Source: Polytrichum commune (Eukaryota > Streptophyta > Polytrichopsida > Polytrichales > Polytrichaceae). Taken from it: a DNA stretch of 64,000 nt. Where the stretch lies: positions 42,556,758 through 42,620,757 of the forward strand of contig OX485805.1 in the NCBI GenBank assembly GCA_950295325.1. Direction: 5' to 3'. Shown in pieces: positions 24,901 through 31,013 of the stretch (its first letter is position 1; each line of letters begins with the position of its first letter). The position numbers and the translations under genes were made by a program. The notes below the pieces were generated by a model that saw only the letters and a program-made list of their open reading frames with translations, was not told the DNA's origin and did not search any database.

Positions 24901-27864
24901 TTGGAGGATCTTACCATACAATTCTATCGTAGGATCATGTGATAGAATTCAACATGTTATAATTTTGGACTTGAACGTAGTCCGGTTTTACTAATTATCG
25001 AATTCTTACCCCTCATATTTTGTAAGTGAAGGTGTTAAGGGCGAACCATTTAATGTCCCGAGTTTGAAACATTCTACATGTGTAGGTGGCGACTTGCTAA
25101 GTGGAAGCTGAACAACGTGTATGTAGAGAGAGAGAAGGTGAATGAGAGGCCCATGCACTACCAATCGATTGAGCGCATGCATGTCCGGCTTACCCCGGCA
25201 CCTTACGAGTGGGTTTCTCAACAATTCCGAATCTTTCCTCACCTCATCGATTTCAAGTTCGTGAAGCTCGGGACGATGAAGATGAAGGTATTTCAACAAT
25301 CCCATCACCACGATATTAAAGTTCGTGTGTTGAAGGAGGCATAACACCTAATACTGCATCACGGTACCCATGATCAGCATCAGGTTAACGGGCTCAAATT
25401 CATGCCAGTACCTATGTACAGGCGTTATCTTTTATTTTATCCGTGTGTTGAAGTAACTAATTAAAGATGCTTACAAAATGAATGACCGATTATCACTACG
25501 TGAATTACATTGTGACCGTCCACTTATGAAAGATTTTGGTATATTTAACATTTGCATCTAATCTCTTGATTTGCAAAGTAACATGATTTCATCCATGTTA
25601 CGCAGCTTAAGTGTCACATTTTCATTCAAACCGTTATACCGTGCAATCATCCCACCAAAATTCATCCGCTCACCCTATTCACATTTACCAAAAAACCCTA
25701 TCCACAAAAGCAAATGTAAATGCCCACCAATGTCGGGACCTGAGATGTTTTTTTATCAAATTTATGTTTGTGTCGAGCGTTGTTTTTGCAAGAGAATTAA
25801 TAGTTAAATCACAAATTGTTTAAGCCTATTGCATTGCTTGAATGGGGTCCATTCTAATAGTATAATCTAGTAGAGGCACCTATTCCCGATGTAGGTCCCA
25901 TCGGCAATCTATAGGGTGTCATAAATTTGATAAGGCTGAGACTGAATTTTGATTAGGTTGGAACCAATAATGTCATGACACATGTCTTATTTTTTAGTAC
26001 TAAAAGTGAGGGATGAACATTAAAATGAGTGGTTATGGAAAACTCTAAACATTGGTGATATGTTTCGGTCAACTTTTGGCTTCAAAGATTCATTATAATT
26101 TCACTTTAAGGAATAGAATTACAAAAAAATTGCAATCCTCCTAATTTCTATCTTCAAATTTTGTTGCAGATAGCACTAGTACAAAATTATCATGGATTCC
26201 GGTGTGGTCGAATTTACATTCACAAGCAAGACAAATTGTCGGTCAAGTTTCACTATTGGCACGGCTTGGTACAAATCTCGGACGTGCCTTTGATATAGCT
26301 TACTAGTGTCAAAGCTCCATTTGACATGGTTTGCTTTACATACATTTACATGAATGGGGTTGATTTTACACACACATTACAAGTCCCAAATTACACGTGT
26401 TTAAATGGGGCTTGTCAAACAAACCTTACTATTCAATTGCGTTAGTTGTGTGGGTTGTTATGTTTTGGTTTGGTTATGTATGTTATGTTGTTGATTCATT
26501 TCAACTGAATTCCACAAGATCAATTTGGAGTTTTTAATGCTAAATTTGGGATCAAATTTGTTTCACAAGTGTAAATTTCAGCTATAGAATCATTCACTAA
26601 CATCATTAAGTTTACATGCGTGAAGCAAGGTTGTTGTAAAAAACATGTAATTCATCAATAGCGCAATATATTTGCAGATTTTTAAAATTTGTGCAAGGCG
26701 TGTGCTTTGGGACTCTTATGTTGATAGTGTATATGATGATGTTGCAAAAGTATAACAATACTAGCATCATAATAATCTAACAATTTTTATATGTTTTTTC
26801 ATGTGGTGATTGTAGATCGCCCCTGGCATGTACACCATCCTACGTGTTTACTTTCGTGCTTCGGTGCTTGGATTTCATAGCAGCCATGTCAATCTCTAAA
26901 CCCTTAACCCTCACATGTCAATCCACTCTTCAAATACAACTAAACTTTGTGTATGAAGGAAAAAAATGTAATATTTGATTATAGATGAAGAAAACTATGC
27001 CAAAAAAAACCAACCCGGCTTGCAATTGCTAAACAACTGCATATTTGTATTTTTTGTTTAGTGAGTGAAATTTTAGGAATTTGGGGGCGTGTAATATACC
27101 ATTGTAAAGGTCTTGAAAATACCTTTCCAACAGTATATTACACGCCCCAAGAATTTTAAAATTGCATTCGCAAAAAATAAAATAAAATATATAGTCGTTT
27201 AGCGACTGCAGACCAGGCTGGTCAAAACAACTGCAACTGATTTCGGCTGCGGGTTTTTTTCGGCATAGTTTTCTACTAGTGAAAATTCACATTTCAAAAG
27301 CTATTCACTATGATTCCCAAAAACATCAAGGTCAACTCTCTTGTTCCTTGTTTGGATTCACCTTACGTGCTCATATAGTCTATGTTTTGTTACCAAACCT
27401 CTCCATGCACGCCACAAAATCTTAAAAGTGTCCTTAATAGGTGCGTTAAACTCCCCTAAACCAAGGCTTCGATTGATATTTGGGCCTCCAACTTTCTCTT
27501 GTAGGCGGAAATTGTGACCGACATGGACATGTTTCACCTCCCGATACGAGCGATTGTAATCGAGGGCGAGCCTCCGATAGACCTCGACGACGTGATAGAC
27601 GAGGAGGACCGCGACCCGTGTGACGACCCGATCGATCCGTGGGGGTCCTTCATTTTGTGCCGGAGGTGCCTCACACATCACTTGGCATGGTGGTCCAAGA
27701 ACCTCGGGTACTACGAGTGCCAAAAGTGTTGGCATTTCCATATCACGCAAGAATGGCTCGACGCCTTAGCGGAGAAAGAATTGCAAGCCAAAATCGACCG
27801 AGTAAAGAAAGCTTCCAATCGTGAGGGCGAGGAGCCGGGTATCATTGGGCCACCTTGGGTGTGA
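573..27864 (+). CDS. SPAG17: SPAG17/PF6-like central-pair protein, 5'-truncated, 28 exons
   Basis: Spliced CDS: 573-970, 1340-1424, 2463-2672, 3344-3590, 4802-4872, 5095-5121, 6224-6388, 7682-7780, 8692-8737, 9575-9985, 10822-11207, 12691-12939, 14788-15058, 15697-15836, 16157-16921, 17648-17962, 19214-19366, 19657-19746, 20842-20937, 22053-22079, 22680-22727, 22786-22896, 23645-23746, 24436-24542, 25086-25287, 26170-26268, 26816-26863, 27505-27864. Every junction keeps frame, giving 1,775 residues. Visible are repeated beta-type 'DG' segments, Lys/Glu/Pro-rich linkers, the block PRLFVIHEGGHGYEFL, a charged helical segment, and a C-terminal PapD/MSP-like (ASH) fold ending FHYWHGL-IAPGM. Known: SPAG17/PF6 builds the C1a projection of the axonemal central pair in motile cilia; animal and algal proteins exceed 2,200 residues, so several hundred N-terminal residues should lie left of the window. 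Inference: it serves sperm flagella. HYDIN-type ASH proteins are a less likely alternative. Confidence 0.8.
1340..1424 (+). CDS. SPAG17: SPAG17 exon 2 of window
   Basis: It starts after TGTGTACAG and ends CAG|GTGATA. Its first base completes the AGA codon begun in the previous exon. It encodes YDRDEDCILKGIYADERQ followed by HEWEGTVPSQ. It leaves in phase 0. Confidence 0.7.
1427..1700 (+). repeat. tandem duplication of about 140 bp in intron
   Basis: Two diverged units share TTGGCTCAACAATCTTCATT-like text, CACCTAA and AAAGTGGACAAAC. It lies directly behind exon 2. Confidence 0.5.
2463..2672 (+). CDS. SPAG17: SPAG17 exon 3 of window
   Basis: Acceptor ATGTGCAG, donor AAG|GTAAAT, phase 0 to 0, 70 codons. 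The peptide runs from MGFYDFVANMHAPS to WEPSTTVIK. The third-position G/C richness contrasts with the AT-rich introns on both sides. Confidence 0.75.
3344..3590 (+). CDS. SPAG17: SPAG17 exon 4 of window
   Basis: Acceptor ATTGTGTAG after an in-frame stop, donor ACAG|GTAAGT, leaving one base (G). It encodes DGNLVLLRGYGPD, then WLRDGILVCFFIAADGTMSM. This is the beta-strand 'DG' style repeated through SPAG17 proteins. Confidence 0.78.
4352..4735. mobile_element. foldback MITE-like element
   Basis: The two halves are inverted copies: the left end GGTTGGTTCATACGGAGTCC matches the reverse complement of the right end near 4700-4735. At the centre is a perfect 17-nt hairpin (4508-4524 with 4540-4556, TGTGTTGAGAGTTGGGT). 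No clear target duplication. Confidence 0.6.
4802..4872 (+). CDS. SPAG17: SPAG17 exon 5 of window, polyproline
   Basis: The two leading bases complete GAT (Asp) with the G from exon 4. The peptide is DSEESNTS, 15 consecutive prolines, then Ala; donor GCG|GTAAGT. The proline run uses CCA codons, then CCT codons, which looks like trinucleotide expansion inside a coding exon. Confidence 0.7.
5095..5121 (+). CDS. SPAG17: SPAG17 27-nt microexon
   Basis: It is flanked by GGATGCAG and GTAAGT and encodes NTPKVDEPK in phase 0 to 0. Leaving it out also keeps frame, so it could be alternatively spliced or not an exon at all. Confidence 0.5.
5337..5545 (+). repeat. dispersed repeat, second copy at 32.4 kb
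   Basis: Shares AATGGTATCAAA, the TTTTTGGG...ACCATTTT and ACCATATTGATACTAGGA segments with 32430-32610 in the same orientation. It lies in an intron of SPAG17. Confidence 0.5.
5589..5618. repeat. (TA)n microsatellite
   Basis: Uninterrupted TA run in an intron. A shorter AT run followed by an ATC run lies at about 7437-7475. Confidence 0.9.
6224..6388 (+). CDS. SPAG17: SPAG17 exon 7 of window
   Basis: Acceptor TTTGAAG, donor CAG|GTAAAT, phase 0 to 0, 55 codons. It has an acidic start (VPVEGEEGEGQNELP) and ends AWRCVLPSGTVVRYKQNGD, again a 'SG..V....NGD' beta pattern. Confidence 0.75.
7682..7780 (+). CDS. SPAG17: SPAG17 exon 8 of window
   Basis: Acceptor TTTCATTTAG, donor TTGCAG|GTGAAA, 33 codons in phase 0. 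The peptide includes VLCRQGNVSDFRKDFEGGSG and WITANNQGFLVLQ. Confidence 0.7.
7857..8060 (+). repeat. dispersed MITE-like repeat, inverted copy at 49.3 kb
   Basis: Matches the reverse complement of about 49291-49515, including ACAAAAATGAATGTCAAT, CATCTACATTTTCTTCTAAA and TTGTGCGTGTCAA segments. Internal TGTCAATTGACA-type palindromes are present. Confidence 0.55.
8692..8737 (+). CDS. SPAG17: SPAG17 exon 9 of window
   Basis: A short exon after GGCTTCTAG, with donor GCAG|GTAAGA. It encodes KVPAKEDVHVEPEAA and leaves one base (G), which matches the two-base entry of the next exon. Confidence 0.6.
9575..9985 (+). CDS. SPAG17: SPAG17 exon 10 of window
   Basis: A strong pyrimidine tract precedes GGGTAAAG|GA. 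It encodes a basic Pro-rich linker (GKDTKAAPPPKKASIKVTPP), then LAHFYDPDTGDEVMTREDLV and HADGTHIYSEIREIY. The donor is taken as GCCG|GTAGGG. An upstream GTGAGA after base 9916 has the same phase and would shorten the exon by 69 nt. Confidence 0.75.
10822..11207 (+). CDS. SPAG17: SPAG17 exon 11 of window
   Basis: Acceptor AAATGCAG, two-base entry, donor GGGAAG|GTGAGG, phase 0 exit. Pro/Glu-rich: KPPPPPDGDDYEKKHP, WAPEGFGEAPKEVPPWVWPP, then ETPPPIPPEISTTWHVRKEG. Strongly G/C-biased third positions. The proline-rich linkers echo the Ala/Pro-rich character known for Chlamydomonas PF6. Confidence 0.75.
11640..12395 (+). repeat. composite dispersed repeat in SPAG17 intron
   Basis: 11640-12010 resembles 30000-30360 (CCTATTATGGGCA versus CCTATTGTGGGCA, followed by scattered matches). 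12110-12400 matches 56670-56930 well (TCTTCATTGAAAACCT, TTGATTTAATGTGATAAATG). An R1 fragment follows directly. Confidence 0.45.
12400..12655 (+). mobile_element. R1 element, 3' part
   Basis: Carries the R1 core (AGTCAACATAGTTGG, GACCTATACAACTATTCAAT) and the 3' end CCTACGAGAAGTGGGCTAGT ... AAGACCCATCTAC. It lies just upstream of SPAG17 exon 12. Confidence 0.6.
12691..12939 (+). CDS. SPAG17: SPAG17 exon 12 of window
   Basis: Acceptor ATGAGCAG, donor GATGTG|GTATGG, 83 codons in phase 0. The peptide includes VCVEFSTVDGHYAATWSKET, ISLTMPGGAILYAVGTT and NTNGNYIFDV, a run of beta strands. Confidence 0.75.
13620..14029 (+). mobile_element. hAT-type MITE copy 1 (410 bp)
   Basis: Terminal inverted repeats of about 40 bp begin CACGGG and end CCCCGTG, with shared CATTGTCAAGTTGA and CCACGTGCG blocks. 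The flanks carry a perfect 8-bp duplication GTTTTTGT at 13612-13619 and 14030-14037. Eight-base target duplications are characteristic of hAT transposons. There is no coding capacity, so it is a non-autonomous element. Confidence 0.88.
14788..15058 (+). CDS. SPAG17: SPAG17 exon 13 of window
   Basis: Acceptor TTTTCTTGCAG, donor GCAG|GTTTGG. It encodes VEGSLVYTDNAGCGFKVYGR followed by a helical, charged part (KREAEEYEKLLEAWAKEM). It exits with one base, matched by exon 14. Confidence 0.8.
15697..15836 (+). CDS. SPAG17: SPAG17 exon 14 of window
   Basis: Acceptor TTGTTTTACAG, donor GAAGAG|GTATCA. A Lys/Ser/Glu-rich low-complexity linker: APTDAESKKKSIGKAGEKPK, then SKASASPEE. Confidence 0.7.
16157..16921 (+). 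CDS. SPAG17: SPAG17 exon 15 of window, longest exon
   Basis: 255 codons, acceptor ACAAATAG, donor GAGAG|GTATCT, phase 0 to 0. It holds the most family-like block, HPRLFVIHEGGHGYEFLTEE, followed by ISDEECTFHTFVTVESEKST, LEFMLPNLPRIINP and IDKILEAYAKWQWENLELQQ. The open frame runs on past the donor to 17212, but the next exon joins in the family-like frame only if spliced here. Confidence 0.85.
17648..17962 (+). CDS. SPAG17: SPAG17 exon 16 of window
   Basis: Acceptor CGATTTGTAG, donor TGTCAG|GTTTTC (weak donor), 105 codons. A highly charged helix or coiled-coil (KARKRQRVEIEYARRMIRQT, ELARQQKLLQEQIDEDWRLF) is followed by KKDGTFVCMHKPTDLL and IRFLFFHAEEGLRYLFICQ. Confidence 0.78.
18065..18171. 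repeat. inverted repeat hairpin in intron
   Basis: Arms 18065-18092 and 18144-18171 (28 nt, three mismatches; shared TGGGACTAACA and TATTCC) flank a 51-nt loop. Confidence 0.65.
18357..18835. repeat. possible MITE bounded by inverted ends
   Basis: The left TAAGGTAGGAATACCATAAC is mirrored by GGGTTATGATATTCCTACCT at 18803-18822. The interior shows only partial symmetry. No target duplication identified. Confidence 0.4.
19214..19366 (+). CDS. SPAG17: SPAG17 exon 17 of window
   Basis: Acceptor GATATGCAG, donor GTTGAG|GTAATC, 51 codons. The peptide includes QRAMEEKRWSIEIMPQSPKS and LTQDEENQLTDLFSGMIEK. Confidence 0.65.
19657..19746 (+). CDS. SPAG17: SPAG17 exon 18 of window
   Basis: Acceptor TTCATGGCAG, donor GAATTG|GTAAGT, 30 codons. 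A charged helix, VLAQETLKARDEEKIRKEGE, then AFCKQVFSEL. Confidence 0.7.
20842..20937 (+). CDS. SPAG17: SPAG17 exon 19 of window
   Basis: Acceptor TATGTGGCAG, donor AAGCCT|GTAAGC, 32 codons. An acidic linker: DFTAEYSSDDEEQESCLFDY, then PPKP. Confidence 0.65.
21031..21258 (+). mobile_element. MITE family 2, copy 1
   Basis: The ends TATGGTGGGACACTAGTGTC and GACATTGGTGTCTCGCCACA are inverted. The interior (GATTGGTTTTGTGGTT, GTGATCGAAAATAAAAACCA) matches 28112-28341 closely. Non-coding. Confidence 0.7.
21263..21695 (+). repeat. direct duplication in SPAG17 intron
   Basis: Two units about 265 bp apart share GCTCACATGGTCAAATGAA, TTGACAACCAAT and TTTCTCCACTTCTAATGCC. Confidence 0.65.
22053..22079 (+). 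CDS. SPAG17: SPAG17 27-nt microexon, second
   Basis: It is bounded by CATTTTGTGCAG and GTATAT and encodes VKKNEPRPK. Same length and phase as the microexon at 5095, with a similar Lys/Pro composition. Confidence 0.55.
22680..22727 (+). CDS. SPAG17: possible SPAG17 exon
   Basis: Acceptor GTTCATTTCAG, donor AAAATA|GTAAAT, 16 codons (AQKNLQEPPLHKGYKI), phase 0 to 0. The good acceptor and matching phases support it. The weak donor and dispensable frame leave it uncertain. Confidence 0.4.
22786..22896 (+). CDS. SPAG17: SPAG17 exon 22 of window, proline-rich
   Basis: A T-rich tract and GTGCAG precede it; donor TGCACG|GTAAGT. The peptide AIKNIRPTLPPHICKPPTPP is followed by CTCPPPPPPPPPIQVCT. This is the second polyproline run, here with interspersed cysteines. 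Confidence 0.7.
23645..23746 (+). CDS. SPAG17: SPAG17 exon 23 of window
   Basis: Acceptor GATCTTTCAG, donor CGACAG|GTATGA, 34 codons. VPEKCVVATIPKPPELSQKE leads into a basic helix, KNRLAREAWRLKRQ. Confidence 0.7.
24436..24542 (+). CDS. SPAG17: SPAG17 exon 24 of window
   Basis: Acceptor TCATATGTAG, donor AAACC|GTGAGT, leaving two bases (CC). The peptide includes AEKEARAKILGPNWMIPQEF and YHYEIVQRGRLFRK. It leads directly into the ASH-like domain. Confidence 0.72.
25086..25287 (+). CDS. SPAG17: SPAG17 exon 25, start of ASH/PapD-like domain
   Basis: Acceptor ACATGTGTAG; its first base completes CCG (Pro). The peptide ends FRIFPHLIDFKFVKLGTMKM, which fits the 'F.v.P..ldFG.v..G' opening strands of MSP/ASH domains. 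Those domains are common in ciliary and centrosomal proteins. Donor ATGAAG|GTATTT. Confidence 0.8.
26170..26268 (+). CDS. SPAG17: SPAG17 exon 26, ASH-like strands
   Basis: Acceptor TTTGTTGCAG. IALVQNYHGFRCGRIYIHKQ continues to DKLSVKFHYWHGL. The donor is taken as GGCTTG|GTACAA; without splicing the frame stops in-frame at about 26300. Joining it to the next exon gives HGL-IAPGM, the expected turn of the domain. Confidence 0.65.
26816..26863 (+). CDS. SPAG17: SPAG17 exon 27, ASH-like strand
   Basis: Acceptor GTGATTGTAG, encoding IAPGMYTILRVYFRAS. The donor GCTTCG|GTGCTT is weak. Unspliced, the frame ends in TAA at about 26890, which could give a shorter C-terminus by intron retention. Confidence 0.55.
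26983..27283. mobile_element. CACTA-like foldback MITE in the last SPAG17 intron
   Basis: The arms are almost the whole element: AGAAAACTATGCC near 26990 is mirrored by GGCATAGTTTTCT near 27265; GGGGCGTGTAATATAC near 27085 is mirrored by GTATATTACACGCCCC near 27133. The right end, read inward, is CACTAGTAGAAAA, resembling CACTA-family termini. Target duplication not resolved. Confidence 0.65.
27505..27864 (+). CDS. SPAG17: SPAG17 last exon with paired CxxC motifs
   Basis: Acceptor TTTCTCTTGTAG; stop TGA at 27862-27864. AEIVTDMDMFHLPIRAIVIE supplies the final ASH strands (the 'E..vvT..g.f.lPi.A' pattern). An acidic segment follows, then CRRC and CQKC separated by 16 residues, looking like a zinc ribbon or knuckle, and finally a helix rich in Lys/Glu. 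No further exon is seen. Confidence 0.78.
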   Translation, partial: AEIVTDMDMFHLPIRAIVIEGEPPIDLDDVIDEEDRDPCDDPIDPWGSFILCRRCLTHHLAWWSKNLGYYECQKCWHFHITQEWLDALAEKELQAKIDRVKKASNREGEEPGIIGPPWV

Positions 27865-28111
27865 GTTGTGAGAGACCTAAATCTCACCTCGAGGTCCATA
27901 AGAGAGAGAAGAAACACTGACCCCTGGTAGGATCAGCATGATTGAAATGCCCGTTCCCGAGGTCCATAACATTTGTTGAACTTCTTATGGGGTCATCCGT
28001 AGATGAGGAATCGAAAGCTACCATTGCAACAAGTATAACACGGAGAGTCGGGTATTGGATCACCCTAGGTGTGACTTGCTGGAAATCTAAATTTTATATC
28101 AACAATTGAAC

Positions 28112-28341
28112 CTTCTGGCGGGACAGCGGTGTCCCAAAAATATTGGAGCCTCCCTGGTGATTGGTTTTGTGGTTAAAAGTGATCGAAAATAAAAACCAAC
28201 TTCGAATGTCACAGTGTATACGAGACGTCGAGATAATCCCAACGTTGCTTTGATCGCCTTCAACTAGACCATTTTTGACGTTGACACGGACTTTAGGGTT
28301 TAACCGGTGTACTATGGGACACACCGGCGTCCCGCCATAAG
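28112..28341 (+). mobile_element. MITE family 2, copy 2
   Basis: The ends CTGGCGGGACAGCGGTGTCC and GGGACACACCGGCGTCCCGC are inverted, each itself part-palindromic around GGTGTCCC. About 230 bp. It sits just past the 3' end of SPAG17. No clear target duplication. Confidence 0.72.
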
Positions 28342-30374
28342 ATTCAATTCTTTTGATTCAATCGATCTCATCCAACAATTTCTTTCCAAAAATAGTGGGC
28401 CAAAGCCATACACATCAAGACCCATTTAAGGTTGACCCTAGTTTCTACATATTGCACATAATATGCTAGCTTGTCAAAGGTACCAATTTAGGGCAAGAGT
28501 GTTAGCATACCGTAGGCCTTAGTAATGTTATAGAGATGCATTATGTAGATCTTTGCAATGAATGTAGATCACAAGGACGAATCTATCCGAAATGAGAAGT
28601 TTTGGATGCGTGGGTGGGCATGCAAACAATGTCAATTTGCTTGAGTTTTTTTTTTGGGGTGATGATAGATGGCATATATAACTTTTTTCAAAATTGGGTC
28701 AAGTTTTCCTTAAAGGATGTTATCCATTGTCAACATAAATGTGTCGAATTCTTATGTGCAATGGAGGAAAATGTTTTACCAGCTTAATTCAAAGGAAACA
28801 TTAAAGTTTTGATAATCAAAAGGCTCAATGCCATTTCTTATAACACAAGTTTTTCCATCAAATTTTATAGTTGACCACTCAAAATTTGAAGCTGTAAGAA
28901 TTTCTTCTCCCCAAGTTAGCAAGTATCGTGAAGAAATGTGGTGTTACAAATATGTTGAATTTAGAGCACGAGAAACTAATTGTTAATATGTTTTCTATAA
29001 TAGACAAGCACTCAATGATCATAACATGTGGTAAACAAACTTATAACTTTTTGTGATATAGTTTTGACCTGAGGTAATTTGCATGGGTAAAGAGTCAACC
29101 TATTTGCAAGGTCAACCTAATTTCACATATCAATGTAGTTCGCTTTGAATGTTGTGCACTCAAATTAAATTTCAAGCTCAATTAACATGAAATGATGTAT
29201 CATTCCTTAGTATATGATATGTATATGATATTTTTGAATGCTCTCAATTCTTGACACATTAAGAATCTACATGTGCTCACCACACTTTTAAATATTCCAA
29301 CTTTAAGCTACATAATCTTCATCTATAAGGAATTAGGTGATGTAAACCATGAAAATGCTTCAACGGAGTAAAACCAAGTTATTTGAGGCCAAAAACCATA
29401 TGGATATGATCTACTAATCAATAACACCAACTTTTCTTTACAAGTTTTTACTTGCTAACCATTTCACAACAAATGAACAATACATGTTGCTTTGTGAAAA
29501 GGGCTTGAGCCTTGAACAATTATAGTAGAATCACATGCCGAACTTTAATTTTTGGAGTCATTACAAACCTCTCGAGATAGATGTACAACTCTACACAACC
29601 AAATGAGCTTAGAAATGCTAGTAAACTCTAATAAAATTGTGCACAACTGCGCAACTAGGTTCAACCCGGGTATCAGTTAGGGTATGTGTACAAGTGTAAA
29701 ATACATGGCTTGATGGGTATTATCACATCCTTTTATACCAATATAGATACCCTCTTAATATTTGCACATATACCATTGCAAAATTCCATGATTTTGGACA
29801 TTTTACAAATATTTTCAGTATTGTGACCCCGCCAAATATCAAATTAAAATCTCTCTTTCAATGCCCTTAAGCCATTAATCCATGTGTAGCACCGGTCTTG
29901 ATGTTGAGTTTAGAGCCTGATTCCGCAACACCGGACTTGCTTAGGCATATCTCAATTTTCTACAATGGAGATGCACACAATTTTGCCATTAATATATATT
30001 ATAAGATACAAGGTCCTATTGTGGGCACTTGAAAGTCCAATGTAAAATTTCATTGATGGATCAGATCCAAAACTAACTCATGGTCAACAACTGTAATGAA
30101 TCATGAAGACAGTCATTTCAAGTTTCAAGTTTCACAATATGAAAATTTATAAGAGGTCAAAGTGAACATTTATGTTTCTCTTTTTAGCAATTTACGTAGA
30201 CCTTTCTATAACACATATTGAACCTAGAATGGTATCTATATTTTGAGCACAGAGTCCAATCTCAACTATGACATGTGTCTTTGTGGTGTCCGTTTTCAAC
30301 TACGAGCCCTTGCCATATAAGGTAGACATTCCTTATCAAATGCTCTTCTTATTAAGAAAATTACATTTGACTGA

Positions 30375-30640
30375 TATGTGAATTGATGCGGCTCCAAGAA
30401 CGTGCTCAAAATATGATAACCATTCCAACCTCAATAGTCAACGTAACTATGTAGACCTATATGACCATTCAATGAGCACAAGAATCTTCACTTTGATAAT
30501 GAAAAAAATACTCATATGAACTCCAAAAAGTATGAGGAAAGCGGCTACAACCTCGTACTAATCGTGTGTGTCATGTCCTAGGAGAAGTGGATTAGTCGGG
30601 AAAAAGTAACCATTTTAAGACCCATCCATCTACCTAACAC
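30375..30640 (+). mobile_element. R1 element copy
   Basis: Contains CTCAAAATATGATAACCATT, AGACCTATATGACCATTCAA, AAGAATCTTCACTTTGATAA and TCCTAGGAGAAGTGG, with AAGACCCATC at the 3' end. Confidence 0.7.
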
Positions 30641-30743
30641 CACCCAAATAGATGGGTGTCCAATAAAGAAGAAAGAGCGATCAACAACATATTAGGGCAT
30701 CACACATACGCACCTTTATTTTATCGAGTTGATGAGAGTGGTG

Positions 30744-31013
30744 TCACAAGGGTTTGATGCCGAGCTCGTCCCTTGCTTTACCAACAAAGAGATCCTTGTT
30801 CTTCACCAAACCGGGCAGGCACCCTAGAAACGTGCCACACGACACTTGCGCTAGTGCATCTCTCCGCCCAAGCGACACTATGGCCACCGGTGCCTTCATT
30901 GTTGTGTACGATTTGAGGTTTTTGGAGCTCGTGTTGGGCTCTTTGATCAACTTCTTAATGTTCTCCGCGACGACCTCCGCATGTAGAGATGCAAAGTAGC
31001 CTTGCTTAATCTC
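30744..31013 (-). CDS. FSP1-like exon 6 with stop
   Basis: Acceptor ATGTGTAG. EIKQGYFASLHAEVVAENIK, then PVAIVSLGRRDALAQVSCGT and LGCLPGLVKNKDLFVGKARD, with TGA at 30746-30744. The preceding intron, 2.3 kb, is the gene's longest and carries a reverse R1 element. Confidence 0.88.
   Translation of the reverse strand, partial: EIKQGYFASLHAEVVAENIKKLIKEPNTSSKNLKSYTTMKAPVAIVSLGRRDALAQVSCGTFLGCLPGLVKNKDLFVGKARDELGIKPL

Larger units (their letters stand above)
27865..30743. other. gene-free interval between convergent genes
   Basis: Presumably contains both 3' UTRs. It holds MITE family 2 copy 2, a short repeat at about 27985-28050 (shared with 1070-1120, 8400-8460 and, inverted, 60125-60185), and an R1 copy near 30375-30635. 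No exon is recognised. Confidence 0.6.

Noticed and set aside
25571-25823. Two overlapping plus-strand open frames in a SPAG17 intron
   Set aside because: Low complexity, no family features, and the flanking exons join in frame without them.
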